Assembly: GCA_012976225.1 (NCBI GenBank)
Contig: JAAVVG010000005.1
Coordinates: 434,001-498,000, forward strand
Length of the DNA: 64,000 nucleotides
Source of the DNA: Golubevia sp. BC0850
Taxonomy: Eukaryota > Basidiomycota > Exobasidiomycetes > Golubeviales > Golubeviaceae
Direction: 5' to 3'
Made by a program: the position numbers and the translations under genes. Below the pieces are notes generated by a model, which made no database searches, was not told where the DNA came from, and saw only the letters and a program-made list of their open reading frames with translations. Shown here piece after piece: positions 1-12,017 of the stretch (position 1 is the stretch's first letter; the number at the start of each line of letters is the position of its first letter).

Positions 1-337
1 TTTGCTAACTTTCTGTGTTTGAAGAAAGCAGGTAAACCTGAATCTTTATTTGAACCTGCTTTGGATGGAAGCGTTTTACTCTTTCCACTTCCACCTCCTC
101 CACCACCTTTGCCTTTCTTTACCATTTCGTGATCTGTTCGGTAGATTGAATTTAGCTTTGAATCGCCTGGAGGAAAAAGGAGGAAGGGTCGAAGAAGATG
201 GAGCGATGTTCGGAAGAAGGTTCATGAATTTTTTCAATAGTCCAATCAACACCACCGAGGTTGTTACCTATTACAACTACAACAACTCGCAACTTCCTCT
301 TCTATTCTCTCATCTGAAACCGTCTAAGCGGCCAAGA

Positions 338-2560
338 ATGAGTAGTAAACCCAAAGCTAAGCCAAAAGCCAAAGGGGCTGGTGGAAGTGGGAGTAAGAGT
401 GCAAGCAGAGGTTCAACTTCCATGACTTCAACTGAAAAGAAGATCTATCACGCTGCCACTCACTCAGAGGAAATGGTGAGTAGCGAAACTAGACTAGAGA
501 CCAGGGAATAGGGCATACGGGATGGACTTGGGTGTACAGTTGAATAAGCCAGACCATCCAAGGAACAAAAGGAAGCAACAGAGAGCACATCACGCAGCAA
601 CTAACCTCCGTCTTTCTTGTTTCAATCGATCAGACAATCTCTGAAGCTCAACTTCAAGAAACTTTCCCTGAAATCCCAGCTCAGACGAGAAGTGATGCTA
701 TCAACGCTTTGTCCAGAAAGGTGAGTTGCTTCTATCTCCCAACTTCCTTCTCTATGCCTCTCACCTCACTCTTTCCTCGATTTAATCCCATCGATTCATT
801 TCGCAGTCTCTCATCTCTTTCGTCACCATCGGTGGAGAGATCTACTATCGAGCTTCTGACAAGACCGAGGCTTCCTTGATGGGTGGAATGGAGGAAAGTG
901 AAAGAATGGTTTATTCACTTATCAAAGATAGTGGAAACGAAGGTGAGTGGACGAAGAAGTTTCAAGAGAGGAATTAGGCGGCCTTGTAGAGTCGTGCGGC
1001 TAGCAGTTTGGGAGGACTGAATGAGAGGACAGCTCCATTTCCATTCCACCTTCTGAACCTCTGCTTTCTGACTTTCCTCGAATATTCATTTCCTGTTTCA
1101 AATTTAACATTGCTTTTTGTTCCTTCCTTCCTTCCTCCTCTACAGGTATCTGGACCAAATTGATGCAGACAAGAGCCAACCTTCATCGATCCATCTTGAA
1201 TCGATGTCTCAAAGCTTTGGAATCGAAACAAATGATCAAGGTAGTCAAGAGTGTAAAGGTTAGTCCTAGGAACCTCTCACTTTCTATCTTGAAGTTCTCT
1301 CGTTCTTCTGATGTTGATCTGACCCTTTCTCTTCCTCCAGAATCCCACTCGTAAGATCTACATGCTCTACAACTTGGAGCCTTCCACCGAGCTATCCGGA
1401 GGAGCTTGGTATACAGATAATGAGCTTGACGAAGAGTTCATCAGCACAATGCTCAACATTGTCGAAGCTTTCATTCAAAGAGCTGTGAGTTTGTGATTTT
1501 CACTACTTGCCACTTCCTCTCTCTCTCTTTTCTGACTAGTCTATCACTCCCTTCCCCTCTCAAATCTCCTTCTCGCATCTAGTCCGAATCAAGCAACAAT
1601 TCAAATGGACTCCTACCGACTTCCTCTCTCCAAAATCTACCAAACGTTCATCAAATCTCAGCTTACATCAAGAACTCGAAGATCTCAGACACTCAGTTAT
1701 CGCCTGCTGACGTTCAATCTCTCTTAGACGTTTTAGAAGCTGACAGAAAGATCGTCAAGGTGGTTTTGAAACCAGGTGGAAGTGGATTTGGAACTTCAGA
1801 TCCAGTAGCTGGCTGGGGAAAAAGTGATGATGAAAATAGTGGTAGCGGAAGTGGAAGTGGAAGTGGAAGTGAAAGTAAAAGCGAAAGTGAAGATGATGGG
1901 AAAAGAAAGAAAAATTCTTCTTCGAAAGGAAAGGGTAAAGATAAAGAAAAGAAGAAGAAAAGAAAAGGATCTTTTGATTCTGATAGTGAAGGTGATAAAG
2001 ATGATGAGAGATCAGATTTTGAATCCGATGCTTCTGAAGATTCAATAATTCAACCTAAGAAAAAGAGCAAGAGTAAAAACAAATCTTCAAGTAAAAGTAA
2101 GGGGAAATCAAAATCTTCTTCTTCTAAAAGAATGGATATTCCAGATTTCGAATCTGACGTTTCAGGAGAAGGATCAGATTTAGAATCAGTCAAATCCATT
2201 GCTGATGAAGATGAATCTGGAGTTGCAAGCAATTCTTTAAATTCAATGATTCGATATAAAAAATTGAAACCTCCTTCTTTGAAACCTGCTTTATTACAAG
2301 TTCCTTGTGGAGTTTGTCCTGTGGTTAAATTCTGTGATCCAACTGGTCCGGTTAATGCTAGAGATTGTACTTATTTCGAGAAATGGTTACAGGAAGAAAT
2401 GGCTAGAGAGAATGAGAAGGATGGAGATGGAGATGGAGGAGAGAGGAAAAAGAAGAGGAGTAGAGAGGAAGTTGAATATGAAGGAAATGGGAGAGAAGAG
2501 GGAGAAAGGGAAAGTTCTTCTGGGAAGAAGAAGAAACCCAGGGGAGAGAATGAATGGTGA
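338..2560 (+). CDS. RPC34: RNA polymerase III subunit RPC34/RPC6
   Basis: Pol III-specific subunit with tandem winged-helix domains that contacts TFIIIB and helps open the promoter. Exons 338-475, 634-720, 807-942, 1146-1258, 1341-1484 and 1583-2560 sum to 1596 nt (531 aa). Introns begin GTGAGT or GTTAGT. The N-terminal half shows family segments such as WTKLMQTRANLHRSILNR and LYNLEPSTELSGGAWYTD. The C-terminus carries the expected cysteine cluster: PCGVCPVVKFC, then a third cysteine in ARDC just before TYFEKWL. This is the Fe-S-type motif of RPC34. Between them lies a Ser/Lys/Asp/Glu low-complexity insertion of about 140 residues (roughly 1830-2240), and the tail after the cysteine motif is also charged. 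Yeast Rpc34 is about 320 aa, so this protein is long because of low complexity. The start is the first Met giving a short basic N-tail (MSSKPKAKPKAK). The identification is firm. Confidence 0.9.
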
Positions 2561-2951
2561 TGTTTTCCTTTCTCTTTTTGGAGATTCGCACTCTCAAATG
2601 AAATCTGCATCAATTTACTTTAAGATCTTGCAAAATTCAATCAATGCCCCACAGCTCTCGAATCTCTTCCCTCTTGGTCTCAATCGTCGTCAACTGGCTT
2701 GAGGTGGCTTTAAAGCCCAAAGGAAAGCTCGGAGGGGACGGAAGACAGACTGTAGATCGTTCTGAAAAGAACAGAAGAGTACCAAATATTGACAAAATGC
2801 CTACACAACTGTTTCAGAAAGCCACCTTGTTCCCCTAATTCTCTGGAATGCGGCTGAAGGGGGAAGGTGATATTGAAGGGGTCAAGCAGCAAAAGTCAGT
2901 TTTGATTTATCTTCTCTCCCTAGATACAAGCATCTAAAAGAAACCTGAAAC
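2561..2951. other. convergent 3' intergenic region
   Basis: This 391-bp stretch lies between the 3' ends of RPC34 (plus strand) and VPS26 (minus strand). It should contain both 3' UTRs and polyadenylation signals. I see no conserved coding sequence or RNA gene in it. Confidence 0.5.
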
Positions 2952-4257
2952 TCACAAAACGGTAATCTCCTGCTGTTTGAAGTACCTCCTATTCTCCTCA
3001 TCAACCAGCACCAAATTCAGATAATACCTAGTACTGAATTTCTTGTTAACATCTCTAAAAGTAGGAGTCAATTCGAATCCACCCAAAAACAATCTAATAG
3101 GAATAGTTTCACCTCTGACAGGAGGACCAAACATGATCTCATGTTTCGTAATCGTTTCAGATTCATTATATTGATTTGGTGCACTACCTGTAGTTTCTCT
3201 TCTAATGATACTCAATTCCATATGTTTGATTTTGATTCTAACCAAAAGAAAATAGATCTTTCCAACAATAACATCTTTTAAATGATATTTAGATTTGTTG
3301 TATTCGAATTCTATGTGAAGACAATCTTCTATTCCGACTTCCATTTTGATAGCATTATTACTATCAGGAGGCATTCTATAAGAATGAACCCATAAATCTT
3401 TCTCCTTTAAAACTTCTGCTAATCTTCTACCTATGGTTACTCGAATGAAATATCGAAGTTTAACATTGATTCCATTGTAGGATTCATAGGGTTTCTCTAC
3501 ATTTTTGAATTCGAAATCGAAAGATTGTGCAGTTCTCATTTCTCCTGGAGAAGCTAATTCTTGAACTAGAGAGAGAAATTCGTAGTGGTTTCCTCGATCG
3601 TAGAAGAGTTCTGTAGGGGATAGAGGAGAGATGGCATGGTTAGAACCGAGGATTCGATGAAATAGACCTTTAAATTTCGGATAGATTAGGTGAGTAGAAG
3701 CTCACCGATGCTACCAACGAACTCGACTTTGATTCCTTCATGAGCTAACTTCTTTCCATCTCTTGCACGAACAGAGACCTGATAAGGGTAAGGGAAGGGT
3801 AGAGCGGGAGGGGAGCGTCAGACGACAGCGGGACTTCCGAATGAATTGAGCAATTAACTCCGAATAGAATCATGAGCTCTGAAAACAGATCTGGATGTGA
3901 ACCAACTGTGATGAGGAGGCCTGAGATGAACAGCTTGTGCGTTCTACTTTGCTATCTCTGCCTGCTTCAGGTGTTGGTTGCCCTTCTTTACTCTCATCTG
4001 CTAACTATAACTAAGCTACCATTCAGCATTCCACTATAGTCACCATCATACACGCCCGCCCAGTCCCAGCAGGATATCTGCCTCTATCAGTTACAGTTAC
4101 AACTCACAGTACCTTTAACGTTCTCTCCATCGAAGAAGACAGGGCATTTCTCCCTTCTATCCTTGTCCATTTTGATTTCTACTTGTTTCCTTTCATCTTG
4201 GCCTTCTAACCTAATGTCAACATCAACAGGGGAGGCAAATGAGAAGAATGATGCCAT
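2952..4257 (-). CDS. VPS26: Retromer subunit VPS26
   Basis: Arrestin-fold subunit of the endosomal retromer, which binds VPS35 and recycles cargo to the Golgi. Exons on the minus strand are 4257-4108, 3778-3706 and 3610-2952, totalling 882 nt (293 aa, the usual size without the long human C-tail). Hallmark segments appear in order: EIKMDKDRREKCPVFFDGEN, DGKKLAHEGIKVEFVGSIE, LFYDRGNHYEFLSLVQELAS and IRLFLGGFELTPTF. Exon phases join exactly. The start MASFFSFASPVDVDIRLEG matches the conserved N-terminus. Intron 1 is long for this region (329 bp). The gene is head-to-head with the neighbour at 4355, 97 bp apart. Identification is very secure. Confidence 0.95.
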
Positions 4258-4354
4258 CGGTTAGTCTTGGTGTAGATTTGAGAGTGAACTTCCATCTTCC
4301 GCTACCGCTCTACCCTCGCTATCTACCTCTCCCTCTCCCTCTCTCACTCCTCCG
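4258..4354. promoter_or_regulatory. short bidirectional promoter, VPS26 / small unknown gene
   Basis: Only 97 bp separate the two divergent start codons. The centre is a pyrimidine-rich plus strand. Both starts sit in the same 11-mer: CCGATGGCATC at 4352-4362 on the plus strand and its reverse complement at 4250-4260. Promoter function is inferred from gene layout; no specific factor site is recognised. Confidence 0.5.
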
Positions 4355-5246
4355 ATGGCATCCAAATCTTCAACCAATTCTAATTCAGCATCACCTGCTT
4401 CAACTTCTGCTCCAAGTTCAAAATCAGAAGCAGCTCCAACGTCAACGTCGACGACTTCTGCCAGTAAAGCGAAAGCTCACAACGTCTTCTCCAATGATGG
4501 TTCTTTCATGGATAGATTCAAATCTATGAAACAAGGTGCTGCTTCAGAGAAACAAGATGGAAAACTCAAACAGAATCAAGCTTTACAGAGGTGAGTTGAA
4601 ACAGAATCAGAATGGAGAGAGAGAGACAGAGAGAGATGGAGATGAGGAATGGGTTTTCAAAGAGGGGCAGTCCAGTAAGTTGCTCTGCTTTGAATTGAAT
4701 TGAATTGAATTGAATCCAAAGAACCAAGAAGTTCTTTCAGTACAAGAATTGGATCTCTGCACTTGTATTTTTTCTTGTCTCCACTTTCTATCCCTCAGCT
4801 CCCTCGACTTGTTCCAAGTATGTTCTGTGATCGACTTTGTCTCCAGTTTTCTTCTCAAGACATTTCTTCAATACTAACAATCATTTTCTTCTCTTCCGCT
4901 GTATCTCATACAGGAGAAAAGCTCAAGAGGAACGCATCGTAAGTATTCCCCTTCCGAACCATTCGTCTCTCTAGATCATTTCTCCTAACTGTCCCACCTT
5001 TTCTCTCCCCCCTTTTCTATCTCTATTTTTTATCTCCATTCACAGCGTAACAGAGGCAAAAGACTTCAATCTCCCTCGGCAGAAGCCTCCGGATCAGAAG
5101 AAGAAGGAGTCGAAGGCTCAAAGAAAAGAAGAAAACAAACTGATTCAGAAGAAACTGAAACTGATGTGTATCTGAGGGAAGTTAGGAAATTGGAGAGAAG
5201 TACTTTGAAAGATAGTGGAAGTGGAGTAAGGAGTTTGGTCAAGTAG
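4355..5246 (+). CDS. conserved-looking small basic protein, function unknown
   Basis: Exons 4355-4590, 4914-4938 and 5046-5246 sum to 462 nt (153 aa) with matching phases and GTGAGT/GTAAGT donors. The N-terminal 45 residues are Ser/Thr/Ala-rich and probably disordered. The segment NVFSNDGSFMDRFKSMKQ looks like a conserved short helix. The middle is Lys/Arg/Gln-rich (RRKAQEERIRNRGKR). The end, TDVYLREVRKLERSTLKDSG, also looks structured. No transmembrane segment or signal peptide is visible. I do not recognise the family. A nuclear, nucleic-acid-linked role would be a guess based only on the basic composition. Intron 1 contains a pentanucleotide microsatellite. Confidence 0.7.
4691..4715. repeat. 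TGAAT microsatellite in an intron
   Basis: Five perfect tandem copies of TGAAT lie inside the first intron of the gene starting at 4355. It is an ordinary short tandem repeat with no coding effect. Confidence 0.9.
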
Positions 5247-5501
5247 AGAGAGAAAGCGTGAGAGGGTTTTTCTTGTAATTGTAGCATCAAGTGCTTGAAG
5301 GAATGAGAGATTCCTTTTCTTCAAGTGAAAGACAGCGGACAGTGGAAGAAGATTTTGATTACAAAAGCAGTGACAAGAGCAAGTTAAGTAGTGTTACAAA
5401 ACGAACGGGTTGCAAAGGAGAATCCAGGAGATGAGATGGAGATGAAGAATACAAAAACAACGGAGGCTGCAAAGATTGATGGGCAATCGAGAAAACCAAG
5501 T

Positions 5502-7924
5502 TCAACTCAATTTGATGATGAAACTTGCGACGATAGGTTTATGATCACTCAAACCAGCAGAGGGGATCGACTCATACGAAATCTGTTGAATCGAAGCTTG
5601 ATTATTTGGAGCTTTGAAAAGAATTCTATCCGTCCATGCTGGAGTTCTTTGTTTTTCTGAGGTGTCATAGTCACAGGTATCTCGATCGAATTTGTAGGTG
5701 GGGGAAAAACTAGAAGGAGAAGAAAGTGAGGTCAGAGCTGGAAAAGAGCAGGAAGAAGAGGAATGAAAGAACTCACTTAATTTTGCCTTCTACAAATCCG
5801 TGCACGTTTTGAAGCTTCAATTGATCGTATTTGAGAAGTAAATCGAATTGTCTCTTTCGGATTAGACGTTTTACTTCGTGATTCGAGAGATCCAACCTGT
5901 AGTTCAAATCACCGAAGATGAAGATGAAACTGACGAGAGGGGTTTTGGAGGAGTGTGCAGAGAAGTGTTCAGCAAACTAAATTATGAATAGCCAAAAAAA
6001 CTACTTTCTTGATCTAACTGTCTTCGTAGACTCACTCATGTTCTTCGACTCCCAATTCAACCTTCTCTGGTTCTCGATGAATGTCAAGTTCTCTCAAACT
6101 CTCGTCATCTTCATCTCCATTGCTTTTTCCAAATTGATTTTCCCATTCTTTCCTCAACCTGATTTCTAATCTTGATTTCTCCAATAAAGCTTTCTCTAAC
6201 CCTTTCCCAATCTTAGCCTCTTTGAAATCCAAATCGAATTTCAATCGAGTTAAAATTTGAGACCAATCCCAATTCCTACGTTCCACAGCTTCAGATCCAT
6301 CAAAAGCTGAAAGATGACAAGTTACGAAACAAATCGTTTGAGATGATTCCTTTCCTTTTCCCCTTTCCTTTTCGTCCGATCCTGTCTTGTTAGGATTTGG
6401 AGAAACGATTCTAAACCTTATGCCACAAGCTCCTTTATTAGCAACCACCCCACCTAAACCATATCCTAAAGATGCAACCTCGACAGTTCTCTTGGGAATA
6501 AAAGGTGCAAGATTTTTCTTCACGAAGATCATTATGAAAACTCCGACTAATTGTTTAGAAGCTAGTTTTTGATATTCATTTCTACGTTTTCCTAAACCCG
6601 ATTCTATGCATTCTGTCCAAGTATCTTCTCTATGAGGAGTCCAATATAAGTAGGCTGTACTCGTCAAATCCATTTCTTGAAATCCGAAGACCAGTAGATC
6701 AGATTCTTCTTCCGACCGAATCCACGCAGCTAGAGCTGAGTGGTCGCAAGGTCGGGGTAAAGCTCCTCCGGCGTTGTAGGAATGAATCGTGATTTTGAGT
6801 GAATTTGGAGGTGGGGAGATTGAGCGTTGATGAGGGGTTGAATTGGGAAGGAAGGAGGATTTGGTGACTGCAGAACGGAAAAGAGACAGATGGTTCCGGT
6901 CAATGGATGAATGGAGCCCCCTTAGGACGGAGGCTATACACATAGTTATACTCTCAACTCACACCTCGAGAAGATAGGAGCATTCGCACCTGAAGGTAAT
7001 TGCTTGTCGTCGAGATAAGCGTGCAACCACTGATGGGTCGAACCAGCCTCCTTCGATTGATTCTCTTTGGCAACCTGAACTAACTCCTTGATGACTGTCA
7101 AAAGATCCTGTATTCCTTGAGAATCGGAAAGTGAAACTTCGATTGCATCTCCTCCAGAAGAGATTGTCAATTTGAAAGACTTGGTAGACTTCGAGCTCGT
7201 CGGACTTGCGGTAATTGAGATTGGTGAGGGTAGCTGTTCTACTGATATTCGAGTGTCTTTGAGCTGTCGAAATCGTAGATAAAATAGAGAAGGACTCAGT
7301 ATTCAAGTGCGCTGACGATTAGAGCATCTTTTACTGACAAGGGGGACTGCACAGAGAGCTGACGCTTTCTCTGGATCTTGCCGCCTTCGCTTCAAGAGGA
7401 CGACACTATATTATTTCAAGGATTGAGGGATAAATGGAGAGAGAGAAGAAGGCGAGATGGGTTGGTTAGGAAGGGACACAGAGAAAGCGATTGAAGGTGA
7501 TAGGACAAGAGCTCCACTGAAGAAAGAGCTCCACTGAAGAAGGCAGCTTCATCTCTGAACTACCAAGACTCTTCCTTTGATTGCATATAGAGCTCCAAAA
7601 GCCCAATTGAATCATTTCAGAGGCTGTTGCTCGAAGAGATCTGCTGTGCCCCTGTAATCTACTTGTACACTTCGCCTTCATTCAAGACTCTGAGTTTGAT
7701 TCATAAGCCCTATTTTAGACTCACCAAGCTTCTTCATGAGTTCCTTCGATATTCGAGACGACAGCCAGTATTCTCTTGTTCTGGAAAGGATCTCTATCCT
7801 TGTCCTCCAGCTCTGATTGCTCATTCTTATCCTGAGTGATCAGATCGACATTCAAGGAGATCTTGGGATGCTCGCTCGTCCTTAGCAATGAAAGTAAAGG
7901 CGAATAAGGATCCAGTTCTGCCAT
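5502..7924 (-). CDS. inositol-polyphosphate 5-phosphatase (IPPc domain)
   Basis: Removes the 5-phosphate from phosphoinositides or inositol phosphates. Resolved minus-strand exons are 7263-6963, 6933-6036, 5929-5777 and 5709-5502, with consistent phases. Catalytic motifs appear in order: [81 protein letters not shown] and [10 protein letters not shown]. At the 5929 acceptor the upstream codon rebuilds an Asp directly before [12 protein letters not shown], as the family expects. The N-terminus probably starts at the Met at 7924 ([19 protein letters not shown]; first exon 7924-7725). A PH-like segment seems to precede the catalytic domain, as in OCRL/INPP5B-type enzymes. I could not resolve the exon or exons between 7725 and 7263. 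No RhoGAP-like C-terminus follows the catalytic domain. The catalytic part is certain; the 5' part is provisional. Confidence 0.85.
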
Positions 7925-8141
7925 CTTAAAAGTGGACGATCTTGATCTTCGAGGAAGGAGTGAGGTGGGAAAAGAGGCCTGAGAGCTGTTAGCCTCGAAT
8001 CTTAGATGCTTCGAAGCTAAGCTTGACTTGCAACTCTCAACTCATTCCACCAACACTCTAGAAATCTCGATCGGGTATCGCAAAAGTTACTTCTGATCTA
8101 ACTTCGTTTCTTCAAGACCTCAACTCGTCGAAGAACAGAGA

Positions 8142-11100
8142 ATGGAATCCGGTCACAGGCCGCCTAGGCTTCATCAGCCTGGAAACCCAATCCACAAATC
8201 ATCTTCCACTCCTTCAAACTCAGAACCATTCCAAACAGACTTCTCAGAAAGATACAAGCTGGAGAAGGAAGCATTCGTCTCTGATTTGACAGGTGGATCC
8301 GTGTGGAAAATCAATGCTGTAAGCTTGACTGCAATCGTGAGTTTCAGATCATGGATGCTTTCTACTTCTTTCTCAGTAAGAAGTGTCATTGATGAGATGG
8401 AGGGGATACAAGGAAAACGTATTCCACTTGGTTGATGTAATTCAGAGCTGGAAAGGTGGAAAGATCATGGAGATGAAATTCTCTCAGCAGCATCTGGAGA
8501 AGGAGCTAGACAGTGCTTTGATGGCATACATTCCATGCTTTCAGCTCAGAAGACTGCGCATTCGCAAGAAATTAAATAAGGAAGCTACATCCAAGCAATG
8601 GAGAGGAGCTAATCTCTCATTCTGCCTCGCAAACTCACGTCCACCCCTTCCTATCTCCACCTTCACCTCCTCTTCAGACAACCTACACTCTCTGGTCCGT
8701 AATTAGGAGTCGGAACCTCAGATTCGGTTCAAGGGCTTCTAGAGTTCCATCAATCCTCTCTCACCCGTCCATCTCTCACTTAAGTGACGTCCACTTGGAG
8801 TTCATTCTTCTGATTCTTCCACTCCTTCTAGCCAACACTCTACTCGCTCATCACGTCTTGCTTCTAAATCTGTTCATAATTTCAGCTATAGTAGTCATCA
8901 TGAGAAGGTATCCTTCCACTTCAAGCTTAGAGAAAGCCAAGGCCGAAAGGCGGCAGGGTTCTGGAGGAACAACAAGCTCCAGTGCTATCGGAACGACAGA
9001 AGGAAATGGAAGGAAGAAACACAAGAAACATTGGTCAAATAAATTCTCTTCGGATGAAGAAGGAGATGGAGAAACAGAGGACGGGTGCGAAGAGTCGTGG
9101 GAGAATCAGAAGTTGAAACAGCATTCAAGAGGAGAAAGCTACACTCATTCTAGGATACCTTCAATTCTCAATGACGTTACTCCCTTCAGAGTCTCAGTGG
9201 ATTCTTCTGCTGATGCTGCCAGAGCTTCTGCAGCTCCTCCAACTTCCTACGTACCTCCTGGATCAAGTGAAGCGGATACCTCTCAGTCCTACTACGAAGA
9301 CTCCTCATCTACAGTCAACTCTGCTCGGTTCTACGGAAGTGGGAGTGGGAACAAGCACTACTCCAGAGATAGCACCAATTCTGAGTTAAGTGGTTACTCG
9401 AACGGTTATCCCGAGAGGACTGGCTCTGTCAGTGACATTCTCAGATCGACGCTTCCTCCCTTGTCGATGCCTAACGACGAGGAAGGCGGTGATCGAAGTC
9501 GGAGTGGGGTCTTCAACTCTTCCAGCTCAAGTTACGGTTCGCCAATAGAAGCTCCAGGGTCTGTTGGAAGAGGCGGCAGCGGAAACGCCTTCTCTCCTTC
9601 TAGCAGCAGTCAAGGACATGGAGGAATCGGGAGGATGGCTTCACCTCTAGGAAGAGTCCGGGCCTCTGCTTCCAACCTGTCTTCTGCCTACCAATCAAGT
9701 GGAAGTGATGGAAGCGAGAGCTTCACGGCGGAAAGGAGGGCCAGTGACACGACGCAGCATGCCCAGTCGCAGCCTCAAAGGAGCAATCATCAGCCGTATC
9801 AGCATCAGCAATACTCTACTTCTTCATCTTCTTCTTCAAGCTACTCCAACATGAACGGCTCTCCCTCAAGACCTCCTTCAGCTCCTCCAGGCTCCAGTCC
9901 CTCTCGAGTCTTCTCTCCCTCCTCTAGATTCATGAGCAACAATTTTGGACCCACAAATTCAGCTCCGAACTCTCCCTTCCATTCTAGCACTCAAGCTCTA
10001 CCGCCTTCTCCTCCATCTCTGCCTTCAGGTTCAAATCATAATCCAAAGCAGTATACCCAGCCTCAATCCGACCACCCTTCTTCCTCCAAAATCTTCCAGA
10101 ACACGTTCACTCCTAATTCTACCTCGTCGAATCATTCTTCTCCTCAGTTTGACACCCAAGTCCTAAGCTCAAACCAGCCGACGACAGGCTCTCTAGCCAA
10201 ACCCAAGGCTCCCTATCAATTCATTCAGATCCAGCCCTTCCTCACGGTCTACAGATCTCACATGATGCTGATGACTGTCATCTGTATCTTAGCGGTCGAC
10301 TTCCAGATCTTCCCACGAGAGTTCGCTAAATGCGAAACTTGGGGAACGAGCCTGATGGATCTAGGAGTTGGATCTTTCGTCTTCTCTCTAGGATTGGTTT
10401 CAGCTTTACCCTTCCTTCGATCTCCAAGACACAGATTCCGACCGATGAGGGCTCAACTTTTGAAAGATCTGAAGAAGTCAGCTCCACTGCTACTGATAGG
10501 AGGAATCAGAGTCATCATGGTCAAAGGAGTCGAATATCCAGAACATGTCACAGAGTATGGCGTTCATTGGAACTTCTTCATCACTTTAGGAATCCTTCCA
10601 ATCGCTGGAACTCTGTGTCGACCAATCGCTAAAGTGGCTCGATTCTCGGTAGTAGGTCTCATCATCGGAAGCACCTATCAAGCACTTCTTTGGTTCACGG
10701 ATTTACAGGAATGGGTCATCTCAAATGGTCTAAGACATGGAATCATAGAGCAGAACAAGGAAGGCATCTCTAGCATGGCAGGTTATCTTTCTCTTTTTCT
10801 CATTGGTTTGGATCTAGGTCATTATGTTCTTCCTCGAGACCCTTATTTAGCTTATCGCAAACCTTCAAAATCGAGAAAGAGAGCTAAAACTGATAAACTG
10901 GTCATGGTTTTGGCTAGCTTTTCTATTCTTTGGTGGGCTGCTTTTGGGATTATGAGTCTCTTGGGAGCGGAAGTTAGTAGGAGAGTGGCGAATCTAAGCT
11001 ATGTTCTCTGGGTGACGGCTTTCAACACGTCTTTCATCCTTTGCTATGTCACCGTATATTGGCTGCTTCTTCAACCACTTGAGAAGAAGACTATGGGAGC

Positions 11101-11537
11101 GAAGGCGGAAGGTAACGAAGAGAACTTAGCGGGAGAGAAGCGAGGGCTAGAGAGTGAGAGAAATCAGCAAGGATTAATCGAATCTCAAGGAAGTTCAATC
11201 GAAAGTCTCACTCCGAAGATTTTGAACGCTTTGAACTCTCATGCATTCGTTGTATTCCTTGTGGTGAGTGGGGTCTCCTTGAAACAGAGGCAAGAGATGC
11301 GCTGATCTGCTTTCGAGTCAGTGGTCAACAATGACTCACCGTCTTTCTCCAAACCTTTTTCTACATCCTGTTCCATAAATTTTATAGGCCAATCTCCTAA
11401 CTGGAGTGGTCAATCTTTCGATGAGAACCCTCTACACAGGCTCTCTCCTGTCGATTCTCGTTCTTTTAGCCTACACGGGGGTTAGCTTGGGCGTGGCTAT
11501 CGTGATGGAGCAGAAGGGATGGTCGATTCGTTTCTAG
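8142..11537 (+). CDS. GWT1: GPI-anchor inositol acyltransferase GWT1 (PIG-W)
   Basis: Multi-pass ER enzyme that acylates the inositol of GlcN-PI during GPI-anchor synthesis. Exons 8142-8336, 8678-11263 and 11388-11537 total 2931 nt (976 aa). Family signatures are KEAFVSDLTGGSVWKINAVS near the N-terminus, AILAVDFQIFPREFAKCETW-type sequence after the insertion, GTSLMDLGVGSFVFS, EYGVHWNFFITLGILP and the C-terminal membrane helices. Yeast Gwt1 is about 490 aa. The excess is a Ser/Pro/Gln-rich insertion of about 380 residues (roughly 8900-10230) between the second and third membrane regions, probably a hydrophilic loop. The insertion is continuous with the flanking frame, so it is not an assembly artefact or an intron. 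Family assignment is firm. Confidence 0.92.
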
Positions 11538-12017
11538 GTGAAACTCCAACGCCAGCTAGACGTCAGAGGGTTAGGGAATAGGCTCGAGGGAAAGCAGCGA
11601 ATGGGCACCGATTTAAATTTTCATCTTTTCAACGTCTCGTCACTCAATTTCTCATTCTGTAATATTTTACACCAACACAAGACCTTCCATTTCGATTGCA
11701 TATTGTACTTAGAGTAATACCTATCACTCCCATTGCTTGGGGTGAGATGCGGCCTTCCATCACTTTCTCTGTTGCTGCGTTCAAGATCTTAAGGGTTGAA
11801 TTTGTATCTCGAAGAGGTCGAACCTCGATTCTATTTGCAGTTACATGCAGGCAAATGAAAGGAGGTAGAATGCTCCATTATGGACTAATTGAAGTGTTGA
11901 TGATTTTGGGAATAACTGGAACAGAATAAAAATTTGAAGATCTTCTCAACCTCTCAGGCCAACTTCTTTGATTCACTCTCACTCTCTATCAGCAAATTTT
12001 CAAGAGGCAATTAAAGA
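11538..12017. other. intergenic, 3' of GWT1 and 5' of RPC40
   Basis: 480 bp between two plus-strand genes. It should hold the GWT1 3' UTR and the RPC40 promoter. A 77-codon open frame (11696-11929) has no recognisable features and I do not call it a gene. Confidence 0.5.

Noticed and set aside
3905-3960. C-box-like GTGATGA on the plus strand, antisense to VPS26 intron 1
   Set aside because: No D box at suitable distance and no terminal stem.
5930-6035. Acceptor TTTAG near 5952 in the 5-phosphatase gene
   Set aside because: It shifts the frame. The CGTCAG acceptor at 5930 restores the frame and the expected Asp before [10 protein letters not shown].
8337-8677. Long GWT1 intron 1 as a snoRNA host or as coding sequence
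   Set aside because: ATTGATGAG is a poor C box with no paired D box, and the open frame there breaks the conserved Gwt1 sequence TAI-TTYTLWSVIR.
11805-11835. tRNA B-box-like sequence on the minus strand (GAGGTTCGACCTC)
   Set aside because: The T-loop closing base is wrong and no A box or acceptor stem is found at the right distance.
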